Shown here in pieces: positions 1-5,852 of a stretch of DNA of 6,139 nucleotides. How positions within the stretch are numbered: position 1 is the stretch's first letter; the number at the start of each line of letters is the position of its first letter. The notes beneath the pieces are model-generated. The model ran no database searches, was not told where the DNA came from, and saw only the letters and a list, made by a program, of their open reading frames with translations. This stretch comes from Pseudomonadota bacterium. Its GTDB lineage: Bacteria; Pseudomonadota; Gammaproteobacteria; Competibacterales; Competibacteraceae. The stretch lies in contig JAGTSD010000155.1 of NCBI GenBank assembly GCA_018262135.1, positions 1 to 6,139 on the forward strand, read 5' to 3'. The translations under genes and the position numbers were made by a program.

Positions 1-1406
1 TAGTCGTGGACGGTGGTGAGTTCAAAACGCGGATCGCCCTGCAACCACTGCACCAGTTGCCCGGTGTTGTGGCCATAATAGCTGTCCGCGCCGCCGCCGT
101 GATTGTCGCCGTCGGAGTGCAGCAGAAAGAACGGCGGGTGCTTCGGATCAAACGTCCCGGTGTCCACGATCTGGTGGTAGACCTGACCCAGCACGTCGGG
201 ATATTGCAGCGCCCCGAAACCGCCGCGCGCATCCTCGTTGCCGATGTACCGCTCCGCCGGCACCGCGATGATTTTGTGAACCTGGCCGTCCGGGTCCTCG
301 TATTGCACGTACTCCGGTTTGAGCAGACTGGGCGAAATCTTCGAACCCGCCCAGATGTTGCGCAATTGCAGCCAGTCATTCACCGGTGGATTGACCTGCT
401 CGGCGGGATTCGGGGGCAGCATCCCCTCGTTGATGCCGGCGTAGGGGTAGTCTTTGCACGCCCGGAAGCGATGAATGGAATCGTAAATCACCGCCTTGAC
501 CCCGGCCTGGTTCAACGCCGGAATCATGCGGACGTGGAAGGCGGTTTCCGGCGGGAACATCACGCTGGACGCCTCGACGCTGAACGCGGAACGGATGATG
601 CCGCGATGCCATTCGACCTGTTTGACGATGTCGCGATCCGGGATCAGCGCCATCAGCGGGTGGAAGAAGCCGAAAGCCACGAAATCTACCCGGGGATGAC
701 CGAGTGCGGTCTTTTCCTGACCGATGGCGCGCAGTTCGTGATTCCAGCCGCCGAAGCGGCCGCCGCACAGGCCGTCGGTGGCGCAGCGGTCGAGTTGCTC
801 GATCAGCGAGCCGCTCCAACTGGTCGAAAGCCCGGCGTGGGGCAGGCCGCCGCTGATGTACTGGCGCACCGCAGTTGGAATGAAATGGGTGTACGGGCCG
901 CCGCGCGCCCCGAAGATCGAATCCTTTTCGCCATCCCAGTACAGCCGGTCAGTGGCGTTGTAGTAGGGCTGGTGCATGTGCTTGTGGATGCCGAAATACA
1001 GCTTGACCGGCACATCGCCCGGGCCGGTCGCTACCCGGATGACCGGTTTCGCCTTGACGTTCGGCGTAAGCCTTAACCGGCGGAATTCCTTGATCCAGTC
1101 GCCGCCGCCAGCCTGGCGGATGTCGGCCTTGCGACAGCCTTCCGCTTGCACCTGGATGTCGCCAGGCCACAGCAGTCCGGCGGGAATGACGGCGGTGTAG
1201 ATGTACTCGCTGCCAGCGACGGTTTCCTTGAGCGCCTGGCCCTTGATCAGGTGCTGACGGTCCGGCGCGTGCAGGATCAATTGCGGGAATGGAATCATCC
1301 CGTCAGCGACGAAGGTGATGGTAAACGCCGGATTCTTGCCGGACTCGTCGCATTGCAGCGTTTCGGGTAGATCAAGTTGCAAAATACGGGTGAAAACGTC
1401 AGTCAT
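1..1406 (-). CDS. GH57-type glycoside hydrolase (alpha-glucan-active family), 3' end outside window
   Basis: An open frame of 468 codons starts at ATG 1406-1404 and runs off the left edge without a stop, so the C-terminus is missing. It resembles glycoside hydrolase family 57, retaining enzymes that cleave or transfer alpha-glucans (amylases, glucanotransferases, branching enzymes). Visible family regions in order: HMHQPYY with the HQP triad at residues 145-147; GFFHPLMALIPDRD from 246; FPPETAF with Glu287 in the place of the catalytic nucleophile; GNEDARGGFGALQY at 389-402; HSDGDNHGGG at 430-439, where Asp432 or Asp434 may be the acid/base. About 140 residues precede the HQP motif, whereas many GH57 proteins begin almost directly with it; this part looks beta-rich and may be a separate domain. 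No signal peptide is seen, so a cytoplasmic enzyme is likely. A Shine-Dalgarno GAGGT lies 6 bases before the ATG. Family assignment is good; substrate and exact reaction are unknown. Confidence 0.82.
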   Translation of the reverse strand, partial: MTDVFTRILQLDLPETLQCDESGKNPAFTITFVADGMIPFPQLILHAPDRQHLIKGQALKETVAGSEYIYTAVIPAGLLWPGDIQVQAEGCRKADIRQAGGGDWIKEFRRLRLTPNVKAKPVIRVATGPGDVPVKLYFGIHKHMHQPYYNATDRLYWDGEKDSIFGARGGPYTHFIPTAVRQYISGGLPHAGLSTSWSGSLIEQLDRCATDGLCGGRFGGWNHELRAIGQEKTALGHPRVDFVAFGFFHPLMALIPDRDIVKQVEWHRGIIRSAFSVEASSVMFPPETAFHVRMIPALNQAGVKAVIYDSIHRFRACKDYPYAGINEGMLPPNPAEQVNPPVNDWLQLRNIWAGSKISPSLLKPEYVQYEDPDGQVHKIIAVPAERYIGNEDARGGFGALQYPDVLGQVYHQIVDTGTFDPKHPPFFLLHSDGDNHGGGADSYYGHNTGQLVQWLQGDPRFELTTVHD

Positions 1407-1412
1407 CGCACG

Positions 1413-1417
1413 ACCTC
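1413..1417 (-). promoter_or_regulatory. Ribosome-binding site of the GH57 gene
   Basis: On the minus strand GAGGT stands 6 bases before the ATG at 1406. It fixes the start of the GH57 gene. I found no convincing -35/-10 pair for this gene further upstream. Confidence 0.6.
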
Positions 1418-1444
1418 GCTTGGGGTTCTCGCCATTGTCAGATT

Positions 1445-1518
1445 GAGTTTAATCGGGCTGACGCGAATTGCCTGCCTAGACAGCCGGTTCGAGCATGATG
1501 GTTGCGTCCGTTAAACTC
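1445..1518. repeat. 8-base inverted repeat in the divergent GH57/pyk promoter region
   Basis: GAGTTTAA at 1445-1452 is matched by its reverse complement TTAAACTC at 1511-1518, with 58 bases between. The match extends imperfectly (GAGTTTAA-T-CGG against GAGTTTAA-CGG read on the other strand). The right arm lies 7 bases upstream of the pyk -35 hexamer, and the left arm is about 40 bases upstream of the GH57 start. It could be a pair of sites for a regulator of both genes. An 8-base match can also occur by chance. Confidence 0.3.
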
Positions 1519-1525
1519 GCCGGGC

Positions 1526-1554
1526 TTGACAGTAAAGAATAAACGATTGATTAT
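1526..1554 (+). promoter_or_regulatory. Sigma70-type promoter of pyk
   Basis: A perfect -35 hexamer TTGACA at 1526-1531 is followed after 17 bases by GATTAT at 1549-1554, which matches four of six positions of TATAAT. Transcription would start near 1560-1562, giving a leader of about 37 bases before the pyk ATG. The predicted start sequence is GG followed by six T. Position, spacing and the AT-rich surroundings in otherwise GC-rich DNA support the call. Confidence 0.55.
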
Positions 1555-1583
1555 TTTTCGGTTTTTTAATGCTTTTCCCGACC

Positions 1584-1589
1584 AGGGGA
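1584..1589 (+). promoter_or_regulatory. Ribosome-binding site of pyk
   Basis: AGGGGA ends 8 bases before ATG 1598. It decides the start in favour of 1598 over an in-frame ATG at 1502, which lies upstream of the promoter, and over the ATG at 1610. Confidence 0.65.
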
Positions 1590-1597
1590 CGACAGGC

Positions 1598-3070
1598 ATG
1601 GCCAAGAGCATGAAATTCACCAAGATCGTGGCGACGCTGGGGCCGAAATCCCGCACTCCGGACATCGTCGAGGCGCTGCTGCAGGCCGGCGCAGATGTGA
1701 TCCGGCTGAACTTTTCCCACGGCAGCCACGAAGATCACGCCCTGTCCGTGCGCCTGGTGCGGGAAGCGGCGGACAAGCTGAACCGGCACGTCGCCATCTT
1801 TCAGGATTTGCAAGGCCCCAAGATTCGCCTTGGCCAATTGGAGGGCGAGTTTCTGGACGTGGAAACCGGCGAAACCCTGGTGCTGACCACCGATGATCGG
1901 GTGGGCGGCGTCCACGACGGCGTGAAAAAAGTCGCCATCGACCATCGTAGTCTGCATGAGGAAGTCAAGCCTGCCGACCGGGTGCTGGTTGACGACGGGC
2001 TGATCGAGTTGACCGTCGAGCGGATCGAAGGCCACGAAATTTTCACTCGCGTGGTCAACGGCGGTCGGCTCAAGCCGCGCAAGGGCGTGAACCTGCCCAA
2101 TATCAAGCTCAAGATTTCGGCGATCACCCCCAAGGATCGCGCCGACTTGGCGTTCGCCTACGAAAACGATCTGGATTACGTCGCGTTGTCGTTCGTGCGG
2201 GATGCGGATGATGTCAAGGAACTGATTGATGTCATGCTGACCACCCACGGGCGCAAAATTCCGATCATCGCCAAGATCGAGAAGCCGGAAGCTTTTCAGC
2301 ACATCGAGGGGATCATTGCAGTGGCCGACGCCATCATGGTGGCGCGCGGTGATCTGGGCGTGGAGACTTCGCCACAGGAAGTGCCGCTGATGCAGAAAAG
2401 CATCATCCGCCAGTGCAACATCGCCGGCAAACCGGTGATCACTGCGACCCAGATGCTGGAATCGATGATTAACAATCCTCGTCCAACCCGCGCCGAGGCC
2501 AACGATGTCGCCAACGCGATTCTGGATGGCACCGACGCGGTGATGCTGTCGGCGGAGACGGCCGCCGGTCAATATCCGGTCGAGGCGGTGCAGATGATGA
2601 AGAACATCGCCCTGAACGTCGAGGCCAGCGACATCTTCAAAACCCTGATGCACCAGAACGTGCTGGCCCAGGCCGAACTGTTCGCCAATACCTGCCTGCG
2701 GGTCGAGGACGCCGTTCATTTCGCCACCATCGAACTGGCCGACAAGTTGTGCGCCCGCTATCTGGTCGGCTTCACGAACAGTGGGGCGAGCGTGCTGGGT
2801 CTGGCCAAGTTCCGGCCCCTGGCGCCGCTGATCGCCTTCAGTTCGAAGCTAGCTACCCTGCGCAAGCTGGCGCTGGTGTGGGGGGTGAGGCCCTTGCAAC
2901 TGGGTAAGGTCAGTTCGGTGGACGAACTGCTGACGTCCGCCACCGAGTGCCTGCTCAACAAGGGCATGGTGGCGGAGGGTGAAGTCGTGGTGTTCACCGC
3001 CAGTGTGCCGATTGGCGTGCCCGGCGGCCCCAACGTGATCAAGGTGGCGAAGGTCGAACGGGCGGATTAG
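1598..3070 (+). CDS. pyk: Pyruvate kinase
   Basis: Pyruvate kinase transfers the phosphate of phosphoenolpyruvate to ADP, giving pyruvate and ATP, the last step of glycolysis; it is a cytoplasmic enzyme, usually a homotetramer. The product is 490 residues, close to the usual 470-480. Seen in order: KIVATLGP near the N-terminus; RLNFSHG; the B domain after DLQGPKIR; the active-site KIEKPEAF with catalytic Lys226 and metal ligand Glu228; ARGDLGVE with metal ligand Asp252; the signature ATQMLESMINNPRPTRAEAN; DGTDAVMLSAETA; then a C-terminal allosteric-type domain. At the site that decides monovalent-cation dependence it has Leu71, Gln72 and Lys75 (LQGPK) rather than TKGPE, the pattern known for potassium-independent enzymes. 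The ATG at 1598 has a good ribosome-binding site; the frame is open back to 1502, but that part lies across the promoter. It is divergent from the GH57 gene and convergent with comB. Confidence 0.97.
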   Translation: MAKSMKFTKIVATLGPKSRTPDIVEALLQAGADVIRLNFSHGSHEDHALSVRLVREAADKLNRHVAIFQDLQGPKIRLGQLEGEFLDVETGETLVLTTDDRVGGVHDGVKKVAIDHRSLHEEVKPADRVLVDDGLIELTVERIEGHEIFTRVVNGGRLKPRKGVNLPNIKLKISAITPKDRADLAFAYENDLDYVALSFVRDADDVKELIDVMLTTHGRKIPIIAKIEKPEAFQHIEGIIAVADAIMVARGDLGVETSPQEVPLMQKSIIRQCNIAGKPVITATQMLESMINNPRPTRAEANDVANAILDGTDAVMLSAETAAGQYPVEAVQMMKNIALNVEASDIFKTLMHQNVLAQAELFANTCLRVEDAVHFATIELADKLCARYLVGFTNSGASVLGLAKFRPLAPLIAFSSKLATLRKLALVWGVRPLQLGKVSSVDELLTSATECLLNKGMVAEGEVVVFTASVPIGVPGGPNVIKVAKVERAD

Positions 3071-3100
3071 GGCGCTGGTGAGCGCGCTACGGCGCGCCCT
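3069..3100. terminator. GC-rich hairpin between convergent pyk and comB
   Basis: AGGGCGC at 3069-3075 pairs with GCGCCCT at 3094-3100 in a 7-base stem. The loop contains the self-complementary AGCGCGCT at 3081-3088. The stem begins inside the pyk stop codon and ends 8 bases before the comB stop. No T-run follows on either strand, so it is not a classical intrinsic terminator. It may protect 3' ends or help stop both convergent transcripts. Confidence 0.35.
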
Positions 3101-3108
3101 GCCCATCG

Positions 3109-3876
3109 TCAATCCAGTTCTGCGGCCTTCAATACCCCGGGCTCGACTTGCAGGGGCACGACGTTGACGATATCGAGTCGGGCGCAGTAGTCCAAATCCT
3201 CCCCACAGCCCAGCGCCGCCAGACCACGGCCGTGGTGGGCGTAGCGCAACAGTTGCGGCAGCCGGGTTTGCCACTGTTCGAACAGGGCCATGGCGGCGAT
3301 GGCTTCATCGTCCCCCGCGCAGTCGCTGCCGCGTTCGACGCTCAAGCCGCAGGCGATGGCCCCGGCGCAGATCGTATCCTCCAGCGAGAAGCCGCCGCGC
3401 CAGCCCGCCGCGACGATCCAGACGGTATGAGGCTGTTCCTGCAATAAATAGCGTACCACCGCTGCCCGGTTGGTCAGCGAGGCCGTCATCAGGATCGGCA
3501 CAGTGCGCACCCGCTCCAGGGCGCGGGTGCCATTGGTGGTGCTCATGAACATCCGCTTGCCGCCGACCCGCTCCCGGGTACATTCTGCCGGCGAGTTGCC
3601 GAGATCGAAGCCCTCCAGTTTTTCGCCGCCGCGCTCGCCGGCCAGCAGCCGTCGTTCCTCTGGCCAACGCTTGCTGATCCGGAATAACTCATCGAGGTCA
3701 TCAAAGACCTGAATGGCCTCCGCGCCGGATTCGAGCGCCGTCGCCATGGTGGTGGTGGCGCGCAGCACGTCAATGACGATGGCGCAGGCCGGCATGTCGA
3801 GCTGGAGGCCGCCCTTGCGGGCCTTTTTACTGAGATCCGGGACTTGATCGGGGGTGTGATAGACGAAGATTTCCAT
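3109..3876 (-). CDS. comB: ComB-family 2-phosphosulfolactate phosphatase
   Basis: The 255-residue product matches the ComB family, whose founding archaeal member hydrolyses 2-phosphosulfolactate to sulfolactate and phosphate in coenzyme M synthesis, using magnesium. Family motifs seen: AIVIDVLRATTTMATAL at 32-48 with Asp36 and Arg39; the Gly-rich GERGGEKLEGFDLGNSPAE at 80-98; STTNGTRAL at 112-120; and an acidic DDEAIAAMALF near residue 190. The length is normal for the family. Many bacteria carry ComB homologues without coenzyme M, and no comA, comC or other sulfolactate gene is visible here, so the true substrate is uncertain. The ATG at 3876 fits the usual N-terminus of the family, but no strong Shine-Dalgarno precedes it. 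It lies 135 bases downstream of the zinc-ribbon gene on the same strand; no clear promoter or terminator separates them. No signal peptide; cytoplasmic. Confidence 0.87.
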   Translation of the reverse strand: MEIFVYHTPDQVPDLSKKARKGGLQLDMPACAIVIDVLRATTTMATALESGAEAIQVFDDLDELFRISKRWPEERRLLAGERGGEKLEGFDLGNSPAECTRERVGGKRMFMSTTNGTRALERVRTVPILMTASLTNRAAVVRYLLQEQPHTVWIVAAGWRGGFSLEDTICAGAIACGLSVERGSDCAGDDEAIAAMALFEQWQTRLPQLLRYAHHGRGLAALGCGEDLDYCARLDIVNVVPLQVEPGVLKAAELD

Positions 3877-4011
3877 GGCGGTTTCATGTCTTTGGTGCGC
3901 TGATTTTTATCGCCAGGCCGGAGGAAATGTCTGGCATCCTTGGTTTCCATAAGGTTAATCCACGCCGGCATAAAGCGCCATACGGCTCATTAATCGCCGT
4001 TTCTGTCGAGG
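3877..4011. other. Intergenic gap between the zinc-ribbon gene and comB
   Basis: These 135 bases hold no convincing gene. Two weak inverted repeats are present: GCCAG/CTGGC at 3912-3916 and 3931-3935, and ACGGC/GCCGT at 3982-3986 and 3996-4000. Neither is followed by a clear T-run in the direction of transcription, so neither is called a terminator. AT-rich patches exist, but no -35/-10 pair with good spacing was found for comB. Whether comB is co-transcribed with the chaperone genes remains open. Confidence 0.4.
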
Positions 4012-4293
4012 CTATTGCAGCAACCGCTCGAATCGCCCCCTTTCTTCGGCGATCAGTTCCCGACCGGCAAAGTCCCGCGCGGCGGCGGCCAGCGGACTGT
4101 ATTGCAGCGCCAGCGCCCGGTTGGCTACCTGCCGCGCCTCGATCCACTGGCCGGCGGCCAGCAGGGTCACGGCCTCCCGTTCCAACTCGGCGGCCTCGGC
4201 TTCGATAGCCAGCAGCACGCTCAAATCCGCTCCGCAGCGATAGCAGACCGCTTCATCCCTGAAGCGGGCGCGACAGACCGGACAGCGTTCCAT
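4012..4293 (-). CDS. Small zinc-ribbon protein with TPR-like helices, third gene of the chaperone operon
   Basis: The product is 93 residues. Cys4, Cys7, Cys17 and Cys20 form CPVC-(9)-CYRC, a typical zinc ribbon. From about residue 23 to the end it is rich in Ala, Glu and Leu and looks fully helical; the stretch LLAAGQWIEARQVANRALAL resembles one tetratricopeptide-type helix pair. There is no signal peptide or membrane segment. The ATG at 4293-4291 overlaps the TGA of the Hsp70 gene by one base (TGATG). A GTG at 4296 directly before it could also start translation, with a 4-base GTGA overlap. Only a weak ribosome-binding site is present, so coupling to Hsp70 translation is likely. I recognise no named family. 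From its position it may be a cofactor or client adaptor of the Hsp70, but it has no J domain and no HPD motif, so it is not a DnaJ. The gene is real (confident); its function is unknown. Confidence 0.75.
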   Translation of the reverse strand: MERCPVCRARFRDEAVCYRCGADLSVLLAIEAEAAELEREAVTLLAAGQWIEARQVANRALALQYSPLAAAARDFAGRELIAEERGRFERLLQ

Positions 4294-5852
4294 CACGATT
4301 CCAGATAGAACAGGATATCGGACAACTCGGCCATCGGCGGTTTCACCGCGTCGAAATCCTCGGCGGCCAGCGCATCGGTGATTTTCTCGATCAGGTTGAT
4401 CATTTCCTCGCGGTCGTCCTCGCTGGCGCGATCCAGCAGGCGTTCGGCCTTTTCCACCACGGCCCGCGCCTGCGCCTGCAACTGATGCTCGGTGGGGGCG
4501 GCGCCCAGTCCGATGGCTTCGCCCTCGATCGTTTCTCCACCGCCAAACAGAGCATTCACCCGCGCCCGCGCGGTTTCCAGTTCGCCTTCCTGGAACCGGG
4601 TCAGGACGTTATCAATGCGGATGGATTTCTCCAGCCCGGTATTCTTCTCCCGAGCCGTCACGTTCATGATGCCATTCAGGTCCAGGGAGAATTGCAGGAC
4701 GATTGGATTGCCCGCCGGGGCCTTGCTCAGATGTTCCACCGTGAACTGGCCGATCTCGATATTGTTCAGGGCGTCCGGGTCCTCGCCCTGGTAGACATGC
4801 ACGATCACCGACTCCTGATGGTCGTGCACGGTAAAGAAGACTTCACTCTTGGTGACCGGGATCGGGGTGTTCTTGTGGATGAGCGGCACATAGGTAAAGG
4901 GGTAGGGGATGCCGTCCCGCTCGCTCAGGGCGCTGGTGCCAAAGGTGTAGGGGGTAATGTCCACCAGCACCGCCGACACCGCTTCGCCAGCCAGCATTCC
5001 GGCCTGAATCGCCGCGCCGGTGGCGACGCACAAATCCGGGTTGACCTCAGCCCGTACCGTCAGCCCCAGTTCACCCTCCAACCGTTCGGTGATGACTGGC
5101 GTGCGGGTAGCGCCGCCCACCAGCAGCACTTCGTCAATTTCCGCCGCCCGGGTGATGCGGGCCATGGCCCGGCGCGACCCACTGGGGTCAGCCCCCTGCT
5201 TCTTCAGATGTTCGACGATGTGTTCGACGATCTTGGCGTCGAAATCATCGCCGCCCAGGTGATTGTTGCCATGACTGGCCAACACCTCGACCACGTTGTC
5301 CTCGATACTGACCACCGACACGTCGAAGGTGCCCCCACCCAGGTCGTAGACCAGCACCTTCTTGTGGCCCTGATGGTTGGCCTCATAGGACAGCGCGGCG
5401 GCGGTCGGCTCGTTGATGATCCGCATCACTTCCAGCCCGGCGATTTCGCCCGCTTCCCGGGTCGCCTGGCGCTGGGCGTCGGAAAAATAGGCGGGGACCG
5501 TGATGACCGCCTTATGGATCGTTTCGCCCAGATGCGCTTCGGCGACGGCTTTCAGCCGGCGCAGGATGATGGCGGAGATTTCCTGCGGCGAATAGGCAGC
5601 GTCGCCCAGTTCGACTCGGTCGGCGCTGCCCATCCGCCGCTTGATGGACTTGATGGTGCGCTCCGGATAAAGCACGTACTGATTCTTGGCCGGCTCGCCG
5701 ACCAGGATCGAACCATCGTCGGCCAGTCCGACGAATGAGGGCAGGATCGGGTGGTCCGGCGTGATGTCAATGACGGTGGCGCGGCCATTCTCCACCACTG
5801 CCACTTCCGAGTTGGTGGTGCCCAGATCGATGCCAATAATTTTTTCAGCCAT
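4293..5852 (-). CDS. Hsp70/DnaK-like chaperone with an internal gap in the ATPase domain
   Basis: Hsp70 proteins bind exposed hydrophobic peptides in an ATP-controlled cycle. The product is 519 residues; E. coli DnaK has 638. Seen: phosphate-loop GIDLGTTNS at 7-15; Lys71 (DnaK Lys70); VPAYFSDAQRQAT; NEPTAAALSY; DLGGGTFD with Thr175 (DnaK Thr199); LGGDDFD at 199-205; LLVGGATRTP at 243-252; the linker region near VLVDITP; a beta substrate-binding domain with NPIVLQFSLDLNGIMNVTARE; and a short helical lid without the long acidic tail of DnaK. Between Glu238 and Ile239, about 66 residues present in DnaK (about 268-333) are absent, although the frame stays open. This removes most of subdomain IIB with adenine-binding Lys270 and Ser274. 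It overlaps the GrpE-type gene by 8 bases and has no good ribosome-binding site, so coupling is likely. It is not the housekeeping dnaK, judging by length, tail and neighbours. Family certain; activity doubtful. Confidence 0.93.
   Translation of the reverse strand: MAEKIIGIDLGTTNSEVAVVENGRATVIDITPDHPILPSFVGLADDGSILVGEPAKNQYVLYPERTIKSIKRRMGSADRVELGDAAYSPQEISAIILRRLKAVAEAHLGETIHKAVITVPAYFSDAQRQATREAGEIAGLEVMRIINEPTAAALSYEANHQGHKKVLVYDLGGGTFDVSVVSIEDNVVEVLASHGNNHLGGDDFDAKIVEHIVEHLKKQGADPSGSRRAMARITRAAEIDEVLLVGGATRTPVITERLEGELGLTVRAEVNPDLCVATGAAIQAGMLAGEAVSAVLVDITPYTFGTSALSERDGIPYPFTYVPLIHKNTPIPVTKSEVFFTVHDHQESVIVHVYQGEDPDALNNIEIGQFTVEHLSKAPAGNPIVLQFSLDLNGIMNVTAREKNTGLEKSIRIDNVLTRFQEGELETARARVNALFGGGETIEGEAIGLGAAPTEHQLQAQARAVVEKAERLLDRASEDDREEMINLIEKITDALAAEDFDAVKPPMAELSDILFYLES
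5136..5147 (-). other. Junction of the missing Hsp70 segment (probable in-frame deletion)
   Basis: Here the codons for Ala236-Ala237-Glu238 (GCG GCG GAA) run straight into Ile-Asp-Glu-Val-Leu-Leu. In E. coli DnaK the equivalent Ala-Ala-Glu at 265-267 and Ile-Asp-Asp-Val-Ile-Leu are separated by about 66 residues. The GC-rich GCGGCGGAA is the kind of short sequence that could have stood on both sides of the lost part. The second copy in the parent gene is inferred, not seen. Confidence 0.55.

Noticed and set aside
6..1076. Open frame of 356 codons on the plus strand, opposite the GH57 gene
   Set aside because: The minus-strand frame carries the GH57 motifs and a ribosome-binding site; this one has no recognisable motif.
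1502..1597. N-terminal extension of pyruvate kinase from an upstream in-frame ATG
   Set aside because: It would begin upstream of the TTGACA/GATTAT promoter, has no ribosome-binding site, and is not part of the family's N-terminus.
1569..1613. Fourteen-codon reading frame overlapping the pyk start, possible leader peptide
   Set aside because: No ribosome-binding site precedes it, it would begin a few bases from the predicted transcript start, and its sequence shows no regulatory codon run.
1511..2719. Open frame of 402 codons on the minus strand, opposite pyk
   Set aside because: It is antisense to an unmistakable pyruvate kinase and its composition is that of a shadow frame.
3912..4000. 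Two 5-base-stem hairpins between the zinc-ribbon gene and comB as terminators
   Set aside because: The stems are short, the loops are 14 and 9 bases, and no T-run follows in the transcribed direction.
3927..4208. Plus-strand open frame preceded by GGAGGAA
   Set aside because: The purine run is only about one base from the ATG, the product is Pro/Arg-rich without motifs, and most of it is antisense to the zinc-ribbon gene.
4485..5738. Long open frame on the plus strand, 417 codons, opposite the Hsp70 gene
   Set aside because: It is fully antisense to a clear Hsp70, is rich in His, Gln, Gly and Arg as expected of a GC-rich shadow frame, and matches no family.
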